From assembly GCF_020616155.1 (NCBI RefSeq), contig NZ_CP085530.1:2385501-2449500 (forward strand): a stretch of DNA of 64,000 nt. The letters run 5' to 3'. Position numbers and translations under genes: made by a program. Each line of letters starts with the position of its first letter. Position 1 is the first letter of the stretch. The stretch is from Vogesella sp. XCS3. GTDB lineage: Bacteria; Pseudomonadota; Gammaproteobacteria; Burkholderiales; Chromobacteriaceae. Positions 21,019 through 29,468 of this stretch are shown here, one piece after another. Under the pieces are notes generated by a model. It was not told the origin of the DNA. It searched no databases and saw nothing but the letters and a program-made list of their open reading frames with translations.

Positions 21019-21234
21019 ATGGGTTGTGCCGCCACCGCCTGGTGGCACCAGCAGGGCTACGCGGCAACATTGCCGTTCGAATCGCGCTTTAACGATTACA
21101 ATCCCCCTATTCACACCAGCGGCGACACGCTGGCCAATATGGGCAAGCAGGCCGCGCACGCGCTGCAGTTTGCCTGCCTGGCCCTGTCTTACGCTGTCGA
21201 ACTGGGGCAGGACGGCCGCACCGCCGCCCGCTGA
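21019..21234 (+). pseudogene. C-terminal remnant of an M28-family aminopeptidase
   Basis: The 71-residue open segment reads like the end of secreted M28 aminopeptidases: LPFESRFNDYNPPIHTSGD, where the His is a zinc ligand in the family, then LQFACLALSYAVELG. The N-terminal three quarters, the signal peptide and the other zinc ligands are absent; the upstream DNA is the M4 protease terminator. It is probably a decayed gene whose front part was deleted. A short expressed protein is unlikely to be active. Confidence 0.7.
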
Positions 21235-21240
21235 CGCCGC

Positions 21241-21273
21241 AAGGTTGGCCGCACGCCACCTGCGGCCAACCTT
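21241..21273. repeat. Inverted pair of GTTGGCCGCA with 13-bp arms
   Basis: AAGGTTGGCCGCA and its exact complement flank a 7-base loop, 6 bases after the peptidase-remnant stop and 15 bases before the yehS-like start. It has the layout of a repeat-derived terminator, though no T run follows. Confidence 0.92.
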
Positions 21274-21288
21274 GATTGCGATACCACC

Positions 21289-21771
21289 ATGCTTAACAAC
21301 GACATCCTGCGCAGCGTGCGCTTTATCCTGAACATCAGCGACAAGCGCATGCTGGCCATCCTGCAGCACGTGGAGCCATACGCCGACGACGACTTTGCTG
21401 CCCTGCTGAAAAAAGACGAAGAAGACGGCTTTGCCGGCTGCAGCGACGAGCTGCTGTCGTCCTTTCTGGATGGCCTGATCATCGAACGCCGCGGCCGCCG
21501 CGACGACGCGCCGCTGCCGCCACCGGCGCTGCGCCTGAACAATAACGACATCCTGAAAAAGCTGCGCGTGGCGTTCGAGCTGAAGCAGGAAGACATCGAA
21601 GCGCTGATCGCGCGCACCGGTTTCAGCGTCTCCAGCGCCGAAGTCGGCGCGCTGTTCCGCAAGCCCGGCCACAAAAACTACCGTGTCTGCGGCGACCAGT
21701 TCCTGCGCTACCTGCTCAAGGGCCTGGCCATGAAGCACCGCCCGGATATGGCACACAAGACGGGGGCATGA
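21289..21771 (+). CDS. DUF1456 family protein, YehS-like
   Basis: 160 aa with two copies of the DUF1456 domain (about residues 1-65, MLNNDILRSVRFILNISD, and about 84-152, NNNDILKKLRVAFELKQED), each ending with an aromatic or charged block (FLDGLIIERRGR and FLRYLLKGLAMKHRP). No function is established for E. coli YehS. It is acidic, soluble and lacks catalytic motifs. The stop overlaps a small downstream frame (ATGA). Confidence 0.88.
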   Translation: MLNNDILRSVRFILNISDKRMLAILQHVEPYADDDFAALLKKDEEDGFAGCSDELLSSFLDGLIIERRGRRDDAPLPPPALRLNNNDILKKLRVAFELKQEDIEALIARTGFSVSSAEVGALFRKPGHKNYRVCGDQFLRYLLKGLAMKHRPDMAHKTGA

Positions 21772-21929
21772 TGCTGCCACTGCGTTGCCTGTTTGCCTTC
21801 CACGGCGCCACCGGCAGCCTGCTGGAAATCAAGCGGCAGGACCTGCCGGCGCAGTTCCGCCGCTTCGCCCAGGGCAAGCCAGACAGCTGGCACGCCAGCG
21901 TCAGCGCGTGGCTGGCCACACAAGGCTGA
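21768..21929 (+). CDS. Small hypothetical protein coupled to yehS-like gene
   Basis: 53-residue frame beginning MMLPLRCLFAFHGATGSLL and ending WLATQG. Its first ATG overlaps the stop of the DUF1456 gene in an ATGA arrangement typical of coupled genes, and codon use is like the neighbours. I do not recognise the family. It could be genuine or a chance frame in G+C-rich DNA. Confidence 0.45.
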   Translation: MMLPLRCLFAFHGATGSLLEIKRQDLPAQFRRFAQGKPDSWHASVSAWLATQG

Positions 21930-22029
21930 CACCCGCCCGCAACGCGCAAGCGTCGGCTCCGGCCGCTCACCCCCCTCGTCAGCACGCCAGGGCTGCGGCA
22001 TGATGCGGCCAACCTGCCAGGAGCCCGCC

Positions 22030-22836
22030 ATGTCCACCTTGCCGCTGTATATCTTTCGTAGCCTGCAACGCCAGCGCCTGGCGCGCGTGCCGGTGCTGTC
22101 CACCTTGCTGGTGGCGGTGGAGCACGGCGAAAAACAGCTGCTCACCCGCCACGGCAGCTGGCATTGCCCGCCCGGCAGCTGGCTGGTGATTCCCGGCGGC
22201 CAGGAGGTGGACATCATCAACCAGCCCGGCCGCCACGGTTACCGCGCCTGGACGCTGGTGCAGCCGCAGCACTGGCTGCAACGCCTGCTGGCGCAGTACG
22301 GCAGCCAGCTGCCCGCGCCGCCGTGGCAGGACTCGCCCCCGGTATTCCAGCCCCACCCCGACGCCGCCGCAGCACTGCAACAATTACAAACCCTGCTGCC
22401 GCAGGCCGAAGCCGGTACGCTGGGCGAGGCACGCGCCGAGCACGCCTGGCAGGGGCTGATGCTGGCGCTGGCCGCCGCAAGGCAGGGCGCCGACCTGTTC
22501 CGCCAGCCGCGCCAGGACGTGCGGGCACAAATCCAGAGCCTGCTGGCTTTCGACCCGGCGCGTGACTGGCAAGCCACCGATATCGCCCGCCACCTGGCCA
22601 TGAGCCCGGCCACGCTGCGGCGCAGGTTGGCCGCAGAGCACACCTCGTTCTCCACCCTGCTGGGCGAAGTGCGCATGGAGCGGGCGCTGGGCCTGGTCAA
22701 CAGCGGCAGCCAGCCGCTAAGCGATGTAGCCGCCGCCTGCGGCTACCTGTCGCCGTCGCGCTTTACTGCCGCCTTCCGCCAGCGCTTTGGCGTGACACCC
22801 AGCCAGCTGCGCCAGCAGCGCGATGTGGCGGCCTGA
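22030..22836 (+). CDS. AraC-family transcriptional regulator
   Basis: 268 aa. The N-terminal half is a cupin-like effector domain (HGSWHCPPGSWLVIPGGQEV); the C terminus has the two AraC helix-turn-helix units, ATDIARHLAMSPATLRRRL and DVAAACGYLSPSRFTAAFR, ending in the FGVTPSQLR signature. AGGAG lies 7 bases before ATG 22030, and one copy of the window repeat is just upstream. Targets unknown; the downstream PEBP gene is a candidate. Confidence 0.9.
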   Translation: MSTLPLYIFRSLQRQRLARVPVLSTLLVAVEHGEKQLLTRHGSWHCPPGSWLVIPGGQEVDIINQPGRHGYRAWTLVQPQHWLQRLLAQYGSQLPAPPWQDSPPVFQPHPDAAAALQQLQTLLPQAEAGTLGEARAEHAWQGLMLALAAARQGADLFRQPRQDVRAQIQSLLAFDPARDWQATDIARHLAMSPATLRRRLAAEHTSFSTLLGEVRMERALGLVNSGSQPLSDVAAACGYLSPSRFTAAFRQRFGVTPSQLRQQRDVAA

Positions 22837-22936
22837 GCTGCTGAGCATTCCGGCACATCGGCTGGCGTCCAGCGGCGCGCCAGCATCAGGCAGGCCTGCC
22901 ACACTGGGTACACCCTTCCCAACTTGGAGACGCCTG

Positions 22937-23476
22937 ATGAAAACCCTGTTACTCGCCACCCTGCTGGCCTGCGCCAGCCTGCCCGCCATGGCTTTTGAAC
23001 TGAGCAGCCCGCAGCTGCAAGACGGCCAAGCCATGAGCAAAGCGCAGGAGTTCAATGGTTTTGGCTGCGACGGCGGCAATGTATCGCCCGCACTGGCATG
23101 GAAAAATGCCCCCGCCGGCACGCAAAGCTACGCCGTTACCGTGTACGACCCGGATGCCCCCACCGGTAGCGGCTGGTGGCACTGGCTGGTTTTCAACCTG
23201 CCAGCCGCCACCCAAGGCCTGCCGACCGCTGCCGGTAATGACGCCAAGCTGCTACCTGCCGGTGCCATGCAAAGCCGCACCGACTTTGGCCAGCCCGGTT
23301 TCGGCGGTGCCTGCCCACCACCAGGCCACGGCCAACACCGCTATGTATTTACCGTGCACGCATTGAAAGTCCCGCGTCTGGATTTGCCTGCTGACGCCAG
23401 CCCGGCACTGGTGGGCTATATGCTGTGGGCCAATGGCCTGGGCAAGGCCAGCCTGACTGCCACCTACCAGCGCTAG
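22937..23476 (+). CDS. YbhB/YbcL-family PEBP protein, exported
   Basis: 179-aa Raf-kinase-inhibitor-like (phosphatidylethanolamine-binding) protein with a signal peptide ending ASLPAMA. Family motifs are CDGGNVSPALAWKNAPAG, VYDPDAPTGSGWWHWLVFN and GACPPPGHGQHRYVFTVHAL, which build the anion-binding pocket. GGAGA precedes ATG 22937. It is probably periplasmic. The function of bacterial members is poorly defined. Confidence 0.92.
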   Translation: MKTLLLATLLACASLPAMAFELSSPQLQDGQAMSKAQEFNGFGCDGGNVSPALAWKNAPAGTQSYAVTVYDPDAPTGSGWWHWLVFNLPAATQGLPTAAGNDAKLLPAGAMQSRTDFGQPGFGGACPPPGHGQHRYVFTVHALKVPRLDLPADASPALVGYMLWANGLGKASLTATYQR

Positions 23477-23589
23477 GCAACCCGGGGCGGGTGGCGGGGC
23501 TGACACGGTAGCGGCCACAGCCTTGCCGGCCGCGGCCAAGCCAGGCAACGCCACACAAGCCTGCACATCCACAGCACGCCCGCTTGCAA

Positions 23590-23624
23590 GACCAAGGCTG
23601 TTTGCGGTGCAAACAGCCTTGGTC
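23590..23624. repeat. Perfect 16-bp inverted repeat between PEBP and PLP-enzyme genes
   Basis: GACCAAGGCTGTTTGC and its exact complement flank GGT. The stem is strong enough to terminate transcription but has no T run. It could be a non-canonical terminator or a small mobile-repeat remnant. It lies in a 231-base gap with no gene. Confidence 0.85.
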
Positions 23625-23707
23625 ATCCCTATCCAGCCCGTCAGCGCAGACTTGACAGTGCCGCCACCGGCCACGCAGCATGCCGCATGTTTGCGCCCGG
23701 AGCTGCC

Positions 23708-24886
23708 ATGACCCGCCCCACCCTGCACCCCGATACGCTGGCCGTCCGCGCTGGCGAAGACCCGTTCCGCCCGCACGACGCCCTGGCCGTACCCGTGGAG
23801 TTTGCCATCGCCCACGGCTACCCCGACGTGGCCAGCTGGGAGCAAGTGGCCCGCGGCGACGCACCCGGCCCGCTGTACAGCCGCAACACCGCGCAACCGG
23901 CCACGCTGGCGCTGGAAGCCAGGTTGGCCGCACTGGAAGGCGCGGAAGCCGCCGTCGCTTTTAGCAGCGGGATGGCGGCCATCAGCAGCACACTGATGGC
24001 GCTGTTGCGCCCCGGCGCCCGCGTGGTAGCCGGCAAGGACACCTACGGCGGCAGCCATTACCTGTTCCAGCACACGCTGCCGCACTGGGGCGTACAGGTA
24101 ACGCTGTGCGATACCACCGACGCCGACGCTTTTGCCGCCGCCATGGCGCAGGGCTGCGACCTGTTGTATCTGGAATCGCCCACCAACCCGATGCTGAAGG
24201 TGCAGGACATCCGCCGTCTGGCAGCCGCCGGCCACGCGGCGGGAGCGCTGGTAGTGATCGACAATACCTTTGCCACACCGGTGAACCAGCAACCGCTGGC
24301 ACTGGGCGCCGACCTGGTGCTGCACAGCGCCACCAAGTTTCTGGGCGGCCACGCCGACGCCATGGGCGGCATCGCCTGCGGCAGCCGGGAGCTTACCGAC
24401 AAGCTGCGCCACTATCGCGAGATCCACGGTGCCTGCCTGGACCCGATGAGCGCGTTTTTGATATTGCGCGGCATCAAGACGCTGGCGCTGCGCATGCGCC
24501 AGCACAACGCCAACGCGCTGGCACTGGCGCAATGGCTGCAAGCCCACCCCGCCGTGGCACGGGTCAATTACCCCGGCCTGCCGGATCTCCCGCAGCACGC
24601 GCTGGCGGCCAGCCAGATGCAGGGCTTTGGCGGCGTGCTGAGCTTCGAGCTGGCCGGCGGTTTTGCCGCGGTGCAGGCCATGCTGCCGCGCTGCCAGCTG
24701 CTGATACGCGCCGCTACGCTGGGCTCGGTGGATACGCTGCTTGGCATCCCCAGCACCACCAGCCACGTAGAATGCAGCCAGGCAGAGCGCGTGGCACTGG
24801 GCATTCCGGGCGGGCTGGTGCGCTGTTCGGTGGGCATAGAAGACGTGCGCGACCTGATAGCCGACCTGGCGCTGGCGCTGGCGTGA
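23708..24886 (+). CDS. Cystathionine gamma-synthase-like PLP enzyme
   Basis: Cys/Met-metabolism PLP-dependent enzyme, 392 aa. Conserved blocks are LYSRNTAQPATLALEARLA, FSSGMAAISSTLMALL, YLESPTNPMLKV, VIDNTFATPV and the PLP-lysine segment LHSATKFLGGHADAMGG; the end GLVRCSVGIEDVRDLI is standard. The exact reaction (gamma-synthase, beta- or gamma-lyase) cannot be told by eye; the N-terminal EFAIAHGYPDVASWEQV stretch is unusual. GGAG precedes ATG 23708. The stop overlaps the next start (GTGA). Confidence 0.87.
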   Translation: MTRPTLHPDTLAVRAGEDPFRPHDALAVPVEFAIAHGYPDVASWEQVARGDAPGPLYSRNTAQPATLALEARLAALEGAEAAVAFSSGMAAISSTLMALLRPGARVVAGKDTYGGSHYLFQHTLPHWGVQVTLCDTTDADAFAAAMAQGCDLLYLESPTNPMLKVQDIRRLAAAGHAAGALVVIDNTFATPVNQQPLALGADLVLHSATKFLGGHADAMGGIACGSRELTDKLRHYREIHGACLDPMSAFLILRGIKTLALRMRQHNANALALAQWLQAHPAVARVNYPGLPDLPQHALAASQMQGFGGVLSFELAGGFAAVQAMLPRCQLLIRAATLGSVDTLLGIPSTTSHVECSQAERVALGIPGGLVRCSVGIEDVRDLIADLALALA

Positions 24887-25209
24887 GCGAGGCGGCACTT
24901 GCGGCCAACCCTGGCCGCCCCTGGTTCTTGTACGTACTGCACTGCCGTGGCGGCAGCCTGTACACCGGCATTACCACCGATGTAAACAAACGCTACGCCG
25001 CGCACGCCGCCGGCAAAGGCGCACGCTACACGCGCAGCTTTCCGCCACTCGGTATTGCCCTGGTGCTGCAATTTGCCAGCAAGGGGGAAGCGTTGGCCGC
25101 AGAACACGCGGTAAAGGCGATGGGGGCGGCGCAGAAGCGCGCCTGGCTGGCGGCAACGGCGCCTGACGGTGCGGTTACCGTGCCGACGGTGGGGCCGTTG
25201 CCGGGGTAA
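24883..25209 (+). CDS. GIY-YIG domain protein, YhbQ-like
   Basis: 108-aa single-domain GIY-YIG protein (UPF0213 type). The catalytic start reads WFLYVLHCRGGSLYTGITTD, followed by the Arg/His region RYAAHAAGKGARYTRSF and the Glu in ALAAEHAVKAM. E. coli YhbQ is a related orphan nuclease-like protein. The GTG start overlaps the upstream stop by four bases. Two copies of the window repeat fall inside the gene. Confidence 0.88.
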   Translation: MSEAALAANPGRPWFLYVLHCRGGSLYTGITTDVNKRYAAHAAGKGARYTRSFPPLGIALVLQFASKGEALAAEHAVKAMGAAQKRAWLAATAPDGAVTVPTVGPLPG

Positions 25210-25210
25210 G

Positions 25211-25249
25211 CGTCGTCATGCCCGCCGTGGCATGGCGGGCGCTACGCGT
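25211..25249. repeat. REP-like hairpin with GTAG head
   Basis: On the minus strand a GTAGC head is followed by GCCCGCC and GGCGGGC arms around 7 bases, then ATGACG. A GTAG tetranucleotide before an imperfect palindrome is the form of REP elements. The arm sequence differs from the pair at 62429 and 63678. It lies in the 143-base convergent gap with one copy of the window repeat. Confidence 0.5.
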
Positions 25250-25352
25250 AGCTGACCTACGGTGACTGGCGGCGGCTACAACGCCACGGGCCCGATGCGG
25301 CCAACCATAAGCTGGCCAACATCCGTACCCGCGCCAGATGCGACTGCCTGCC

Positions 25353-26174
25353 TTAGTAGGCGAAGCGTTCGCGCAGCTCTTCCAGATTCAGCTCGCGCAG
25401 GATGGATTCCTGGCGCTCGCGGGCGCTCTTCTTGCCGCCGCCCACTTTCTTGGCAATGATCAGCTCGTTTTTCATCGAGTGTTCCCAGCCCACCAGCTCG
25501 GTGACCGTGACCTGGTAGCCGCGCGCCTCCAGCTGCAGGCAACGCAGCACATTGGTGAGCTGGCTACCGAACTCGCGGGTATGGATGGGGTGGCGCCACA
25601 GCTCGGACAGCGGCGTCTTGCCAAAAGTCTCGTTCTTTTTCTGGCGCAATACGGACGCCACCTCGGCCTGGCAGCACGGCACCAGCACGATGTAGCGGGC
25701 GTCCTTGGCCAGCGCAAAGCGGATGGCGTCGTCGGTGGCGGTATTGCAGGCGTGCAGCGCGGTAATGATGTCGACCTGGGCCGGCAGCGCGTCCGAGGTA
25801 ATGGACTGCTCGACGGTCAAGTTCAGGAACTGCATGCCGGCAAAGCCCAGCCGGTTAGCCAGCTCCACCGACTTGTCCACCAGATCCTGCCGCGTTTCCA
25901 CGCCGTACACGGTGGCGTCGGCTTTGTCTTTCAGAAACAGGTCGTACAGGATGAAACCCAGATAGGACTTGCCGGCGCCATGGTCGGCCAGGCTCAGGCT
26001 GTCCTTTTGCGCCAGCACGTCGGCCATCAGCGGCTCGATGAACTGATACAGGTGGTACACCTGCTTCAGTTTGCGGCGGGTATCCTGGTTGATCTTGCCG
26101 TCGCGGGTAAGGATGTGCAGCTCTTTCAGCAGTTCGATCGACTGCTGCGGTTTGATTTCGGGGATCAGGCTCAT
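25353..26174 (-). CDS. Class I SAM-dependent methyltransferase (Methyltransf_32-like)
   Basis: 273 aa. The SAM-binding motif is LADHGAGKSYLGFILYD, followed by YGVETRQDLVDKS, DIITALHACNTATDDAI and LVPCCQAEVASVL, the pattern of the Methyltransf_32 group, members of which act on RNA or have unknown substrates. An N-terminal helical part (HILTRDGKINQDTRRKLKQ) precedes it. GGAGG lies 6 bases before ATG 26174, so the longer upstream frame is not used. Substrate unknown. Confidence 0.85.
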   Translation of the reverse strand: MSLIPEIKPQQSIELLKELHILTRDGKINQDTRRKLKQVYHLYQFIEPLMADVLAQKDSLSLADHGAGKSYLGFILYDLFLKDKADATVYGVETRQDLVDKSVELANRLGFAGMQFLNLTVEQSITSDALPAQVDIITALHACNTATDDAIRFALAKDARYIVLVPCCQAEVASVLRQKKNETFGKTPLSELWRHPIHTREFGSQLTNVLRCLQLEARGYQVTVTELVGWEHSMKNELIIAKKVGGGKKSARERQESILRELNLEELRERFAY

Positions 26175-26217
26175 GACGGCCTCCGCAGATTGGGTTGCCG
26201 TTATTGTAGCAGTGCCG

Positions 26218-27108
26218 TCAATCTGCCCACTCGGTACGATTACGCCCCATCTCCTTGGCGCGGTACAGTGCGCGGTCGGTACGCTGCTGCAGCTGCTCCA
26301 GCGTTTCACCCAGCCGCAGCCGCCCCACGCCAACGCTGGTGGTCAGCTGCAGGCTGCCGTTCACACGCATCGCGGCTACCGCCAGGCGGATCTGCTCGGC
26401 GATATCCTGCAAACGGCCATCCGGCATGTCGGGCAACAGTACGGCAAACTCCTCGCCGCCCAGCCTTGCGGCCACCCCCTCGGGTGGGCACTGTAGCGCC
26501 AGAATACGCCCCAGCTCGCGCAATGCCGCATCACCCACGCTATGGCCGTAAGTGTCGTTCACCGACTTGAAATGATCCAGATCGAGCAGCAGCAGGCCGA
26601 TGCCGGCAGGCTGCATATCGGCGCCCAGCAGGTTGAAATGGCGGCGATTACACAGGCCGGTCAGCTCGTCGGTATTGGCCAGGCTATTCAATTGCTGATG
26701 CACGCGGCGGGCATGGCGCATCAGGCTGAACACGCCACAGGCCACCAGTGCCATGCCGAAGACCCGCATCAGGTCTTCGCCAAACGCCGATAGCCAGCGC
26801 GGCTGCTGCACAACCTCGTCCATCACATCGGCTACCGCACTCACCAGCCACAAGCTCAGCCCGCTGGTCAGCCAGTTATAAGCCGTACCCGACAACTCGT
26901 TACGCTGCACCCCCCACAGCATGACGACGATGATCAATAGCACGGTAAGCTCGGCAATCCCCCCGATGCTGAACAGCCAGATGGTCGGTAATGCAGGTAG
27001 CCACAGCAGATGAAAAGCAACCTCCAATAACAGCAATACGGCCAGCATCAGCATGAAACGGCGACGATGTTGGTGCAGATAGGGCTTTTTGGCGGGAAAT
27101 TCGGGCAT
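26218..27108 (-). CDS. Membrane-bound diguanylate cyclase (GGDEF)
   Basis: 296 aa. About five hydrophobic segments occupy residues 17-130, then a GGDEF domain (about 140-290) with LLDLDHFKSVNDTYGHSVGD and the active-site motif GGEEF. There is no RxxD inhibitory site at the usual position before it, so product inhibition at that site is not expected. It should make cyclic di-GMP in response to an unknown membrane signal. It is transcribed toward the methyltransferase gene, 43 bases away. Confidence 0.92.
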   Translation of the reverse strand: MPEFPAKKPYLHQHRRRFMLMLAVLLLLEVAFHLLWLPALPTIWLFSIGGIAELTVLLIIVVMLWGVQRNELSGTAYNWLTSGLSLWLVSAVADVMDEVVQQPRWLSAFGEDLMRVFGMALVACGVFSLMRHARRVHQQLNSLANTDELTGLCNRRHFNLLGADMQPAGIGLLLLDLDHFKSVNDTYGHSVGDAALRELGRILALQCPPEGVAARLGGEEFAVLLPDMPDGRLQDIAEQIRLAVAAMRVNGSLQLTTSVGVGRLRLGETLEQLQQRTDRALYRAKEMGRNRTEWAD

Positions 27109-27246
27109 GATAGTGACAAAAGCGGTGTTTGCTGAGTGGTAGCATCGCCGTTTCTGCGCAGGCCGGCAAGCAGCAAAAGTACTTTTATCGCTACCACTCG
27201 GCTGTCAGAATTGAAACCATTAAATTAACTGAAGGATTCTATAGCC

Positions 27247-27897
27247 ATGTCTTTACAGCTAAAGGTCATTCCCGTTACCCCCTTCCAGCAAAACTGCTCA
27301 GTCATCTGGTGCGATGAAACCGGCCAGGCCGCCGTGGTGGATGCCGGTGGCGATATCGGCCGTATTCGCGCCTTTCTCGATGCACAGGGATTGACCGTAG
27401 AAAAGCTCCTGCTCACCCACGGCCATATCGACCACGCCGGCGGGGCACGCGAGCTGGCCGACGCGCTAGGCGTGGCCATCGAAGGCCCGCACCCGGCCGA
27501 AAGCTTCTGGCTGGACCAGCTGCCCAGCCAGGGCACCATGTTCGGCTTTCCGCGGGCCGAGCCGCTCACGCCGGAACGCTGGCTGCACGAGGGCGATACC
27601 GTCAGCGTGGGCAATCAGGTGCTGGACGTGCTGCACTGCCCCGGCCACACGCCAGGCCACGTGGTGTTTGTCAGCCATTCGGCCAACGTCTGTATCGTCG
27701 GCGACGTGCTGTTCCAGGGCAGTATCGGCCGTACCGACTTCCCCATGGGCGATCACGAGCAGCTGATCGACGCCATCCGCAGCAAGCTGTTCGCGCTGCC
27801 GGACGACATGACAGTGGTGCCTGGCCATGGCCCGTTTACCACCATAGGGGACGAGCGCCGCAGCAACCCCTTCGTGGCCGACCGCCGCTACGGCTGA
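27247..27897 (+). CDS. Metallo-beta-lactamase-fold hydrolase, YcbL-like
   Basis: 216-aa glyoxalase-II-like enzyme. Metal ligands are visible in LLTHGHIDHAGG, HCPGHTPGHVVF and VGDVLFQGSIGRTDFP, and the last His in VVPGHGPFTTIGDE. It matches the short YcbL type lacking the C-terminal glutathione-binding helices of GloB. AAGGA lies before the ATG. The stop overlaps the next start by one base. Confidence 0.92.
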   Translation: MSLQLKVIPVTPFQQNCSVIWCDETGQAAVVDAGGDIGRIRAFLDAQGLTVEKLLLTHGHIDHAGGARELADALGVAIEGPHPAESFWLDQLPSQGTMFGFPRAEPLTPERWLHEGDTVSVGNQVLDVLHCPGHTPGHVVFVSHSANVCIVGDVLFQGSIGRTDFPMGDHEQLIDAIRSKLFALPDDMTVVPGHGPFTTIGDERRSNPFVADRRYG

Positions 27898-28217
27898 TGG
27901 ACGCCGGCTTCGAACGCGCCGTGCTGGCGCAGCTGCTGGCCATTCCACCAGGGCGCGTCAGCAGCTACGGTGTGCTGGCTGCGCTGGCGGGCTACCCGCG
28001 CCACGCCCGCCACGTGGGCAAGCTGCTGGCCAGCGCACCCGAAGGCGCGGGCTGGCCATGGTTCCGCGTGGTTAGCAGCAGCGGGCGTATTGCCCGCCCG
28101 GGCACCCCGCAGGCCGACTACCAGCGCCTGCTGCTGGAAGAAGACGGTATCGAGGTTGGCCGCAACGGCCGCATCGACTTGCGCCGCTACGGCTGGCCAG
28201 CCGACTTCATGCGTTAA
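27897..28217 (+). CDS. Alkyltransferase-like protein (ATL)
   Basis: 106-aa relative of O6-alkylguanine-DNA alkyltransferase. It keeps the DNA-binding fold (IPPGRVSSYGVLAALAGYP, HARHVGKLL), but the catalytic PCHR motif is replaced by PWFRV, so the acceptor Cys is absent. ATLs bind O6-alkylguanine lesions and pass them to nucleotide excision repair. It is coupled to the YcbL-like gene by a one-base overlap. A full alkyltransferase (ogt) lies 7 kb away. Confidence 0.92.
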   Translation: MDAGFERAVLAQLLAIPPGRVSSYGVLAALAGYPRHARHVGKLLASAPEGAGWPWFRVVSSSGRIARPGTPQADYQRLLLEEDGIEVGRNGRIDLRRYGWPADFMR

Positions 28218-28398
28218 TCATGCGCCATCGTCATCTTATGACGGCAAACGTGCAGGAATAACACAGCATTTATGCTAAACAGCCGTTTGACTGCGCATTT
28301 ATCGCTATTTCTGCTATTCTCCGCGTCCCCGTTTTCCGGCCTGGTGTCGCCATGCTCGGCAAGCGGGTGTTTTTTTAACGCACGCAGCAGAATCACTC

Positions 28399-29181
28399 AT
28401 GAAAACTCGCACTACCCTGATCGCTCTGGCGCTGGCCTCCTGTGCCGGCTTTGCCCACGCCGACTACACTTTCTCCAACGTAAGCGCCAACTGGCTGGAC
28501 TGGTCGTCCAACACCCAGGACCGTACCAATAAAGGCCCGTTCGGCGGCAAGGCAGACTTTGCCTACCTGGAAGCCGAAGGCGGCATGGGCGGTAACTGGG
28601 GCGAACTGTACGGCTTTGCCGACGTAGAAAACGCCGACCAGAACACCCGCGAAAACGGCGGCCAGAACCGTCGCTACGCTACGAAGGCAGTGGCCCGCGT
28701 GAACGTGGCACAAATCGGCAACCTGCCGGTACAGGCTTACGCCCACGTGTACGACTTCCGTGAAGGCAAGTTCTACGACCAGAACCGCGTTCTGGGCCTG
28801 GGCACCAGCTTCTCCGCCGGCAGCCTGTGGGTAAAACCGTTCCTGGGCGCGCATCAGGAATTCAAACAAGGTGTAGGCGCACACCGCAACGGCATGATGG
28901 CCGGCTGGGTGCTGGGCTTCCCGTTCAAGGCCGCCGGTCAGGACCTGATGGTGACCCAGTGGCACGAGATCGAATTCGACCGTGAAAACCGCTACCTGGC
29001 CATGGGCAAGGACGGCAAAGTGGCCAACGGCCGCAAACTGGCCAATAACGGCGCCGTATCGCTGTGGTGGAACGCCACCAAGAGCGTAACCGGTGGCCTG
29101 ACCTACCGCTACGCCGACCAGAAACTGGGCTCCGCTACCTACCAGCGCGCCCTGATCACCACCATCAAGTACAACTTCTGA
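28399..29181 (+). CDS. Tsx/OmpK-family outer-membrane channel
   Basis: 260-aa outer-membrane beta-barrel with signal peptide ending CAGFAHA. DYTFSNVSANWLDWSSNTQ and the terminal Phe (TTIKYNF) mark the nucleoside-specific Tsx/OmpK family; alternating aromatic and hydrophobic strands run throughout. It probably imports nucleosides or related small molecules. The 181-base leader upstream has a run of seven T (about 28371) but no clean hairpin that I could fold. Confidence 0.85.
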   Translation: MKTRTTLIALALASCAGFAHADYTFSNVSANWLDWSSNTQDRTNKGPFGGKADFAYLEAEGGMGGNWGELYGFADVENADQNTRENGGQNRRYATKAVARVNVAQIGNLPVQAYAHVYDFREGKFYDQNRVLGLGTSFSAGSLWVKPFLGAHQEFKQGVGAHRNGMMAGWVLGFPFKAAGQDLMVTQWHEIEFDRENRYLAMGKDGKVANGRKLANNGAVSLWWNATKSVTGGLTYRYADQKLGSATYQRALITTIKYNF

Positions 29182-29340
29182 TACGCGTACCGCCTGCCGC
29201 GTCAGGCTGGCAGCCAGCGGTGCAGCGCCAGGGCGCTACCGGCTGGCTGGCCACCTGGCGGGCAGCGGCAGTGCCGTAACAGCGTGTACCCCGACGGATG
29301 GCTGCACTGCCTTGCAGCCTGCCATTTGTCAACAATATCC

Positions 29341-29370
29341 AACGCCAGTGCGCCCGCACTGGCGTTTTTT
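29341..29370 (+). terminator. Intrinsic terminator after the Tsx-like gene
   Basis: AACGCCAGTGCG and CGCACTGGCGTT pair around CC, followed by further T residues. Confidence 0.92.
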
Positions 29371-29468
29371 CATCATCAAACATTCGTTTATGACAAGGTG
29401 AAGTTGCCGCCGTCGCCGGAAATATGTTAAAGACTCAGGGTAATTTTCGATTCCGAACTTGCCACCCC

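Noticed and set aside
28330..28398. Possible riboswitch or attenuator before the Tsx-like gene
   Set aside because: There is a seven-T run, but I could not fold a stable stem directly before it, and no known aptamer core was visible.
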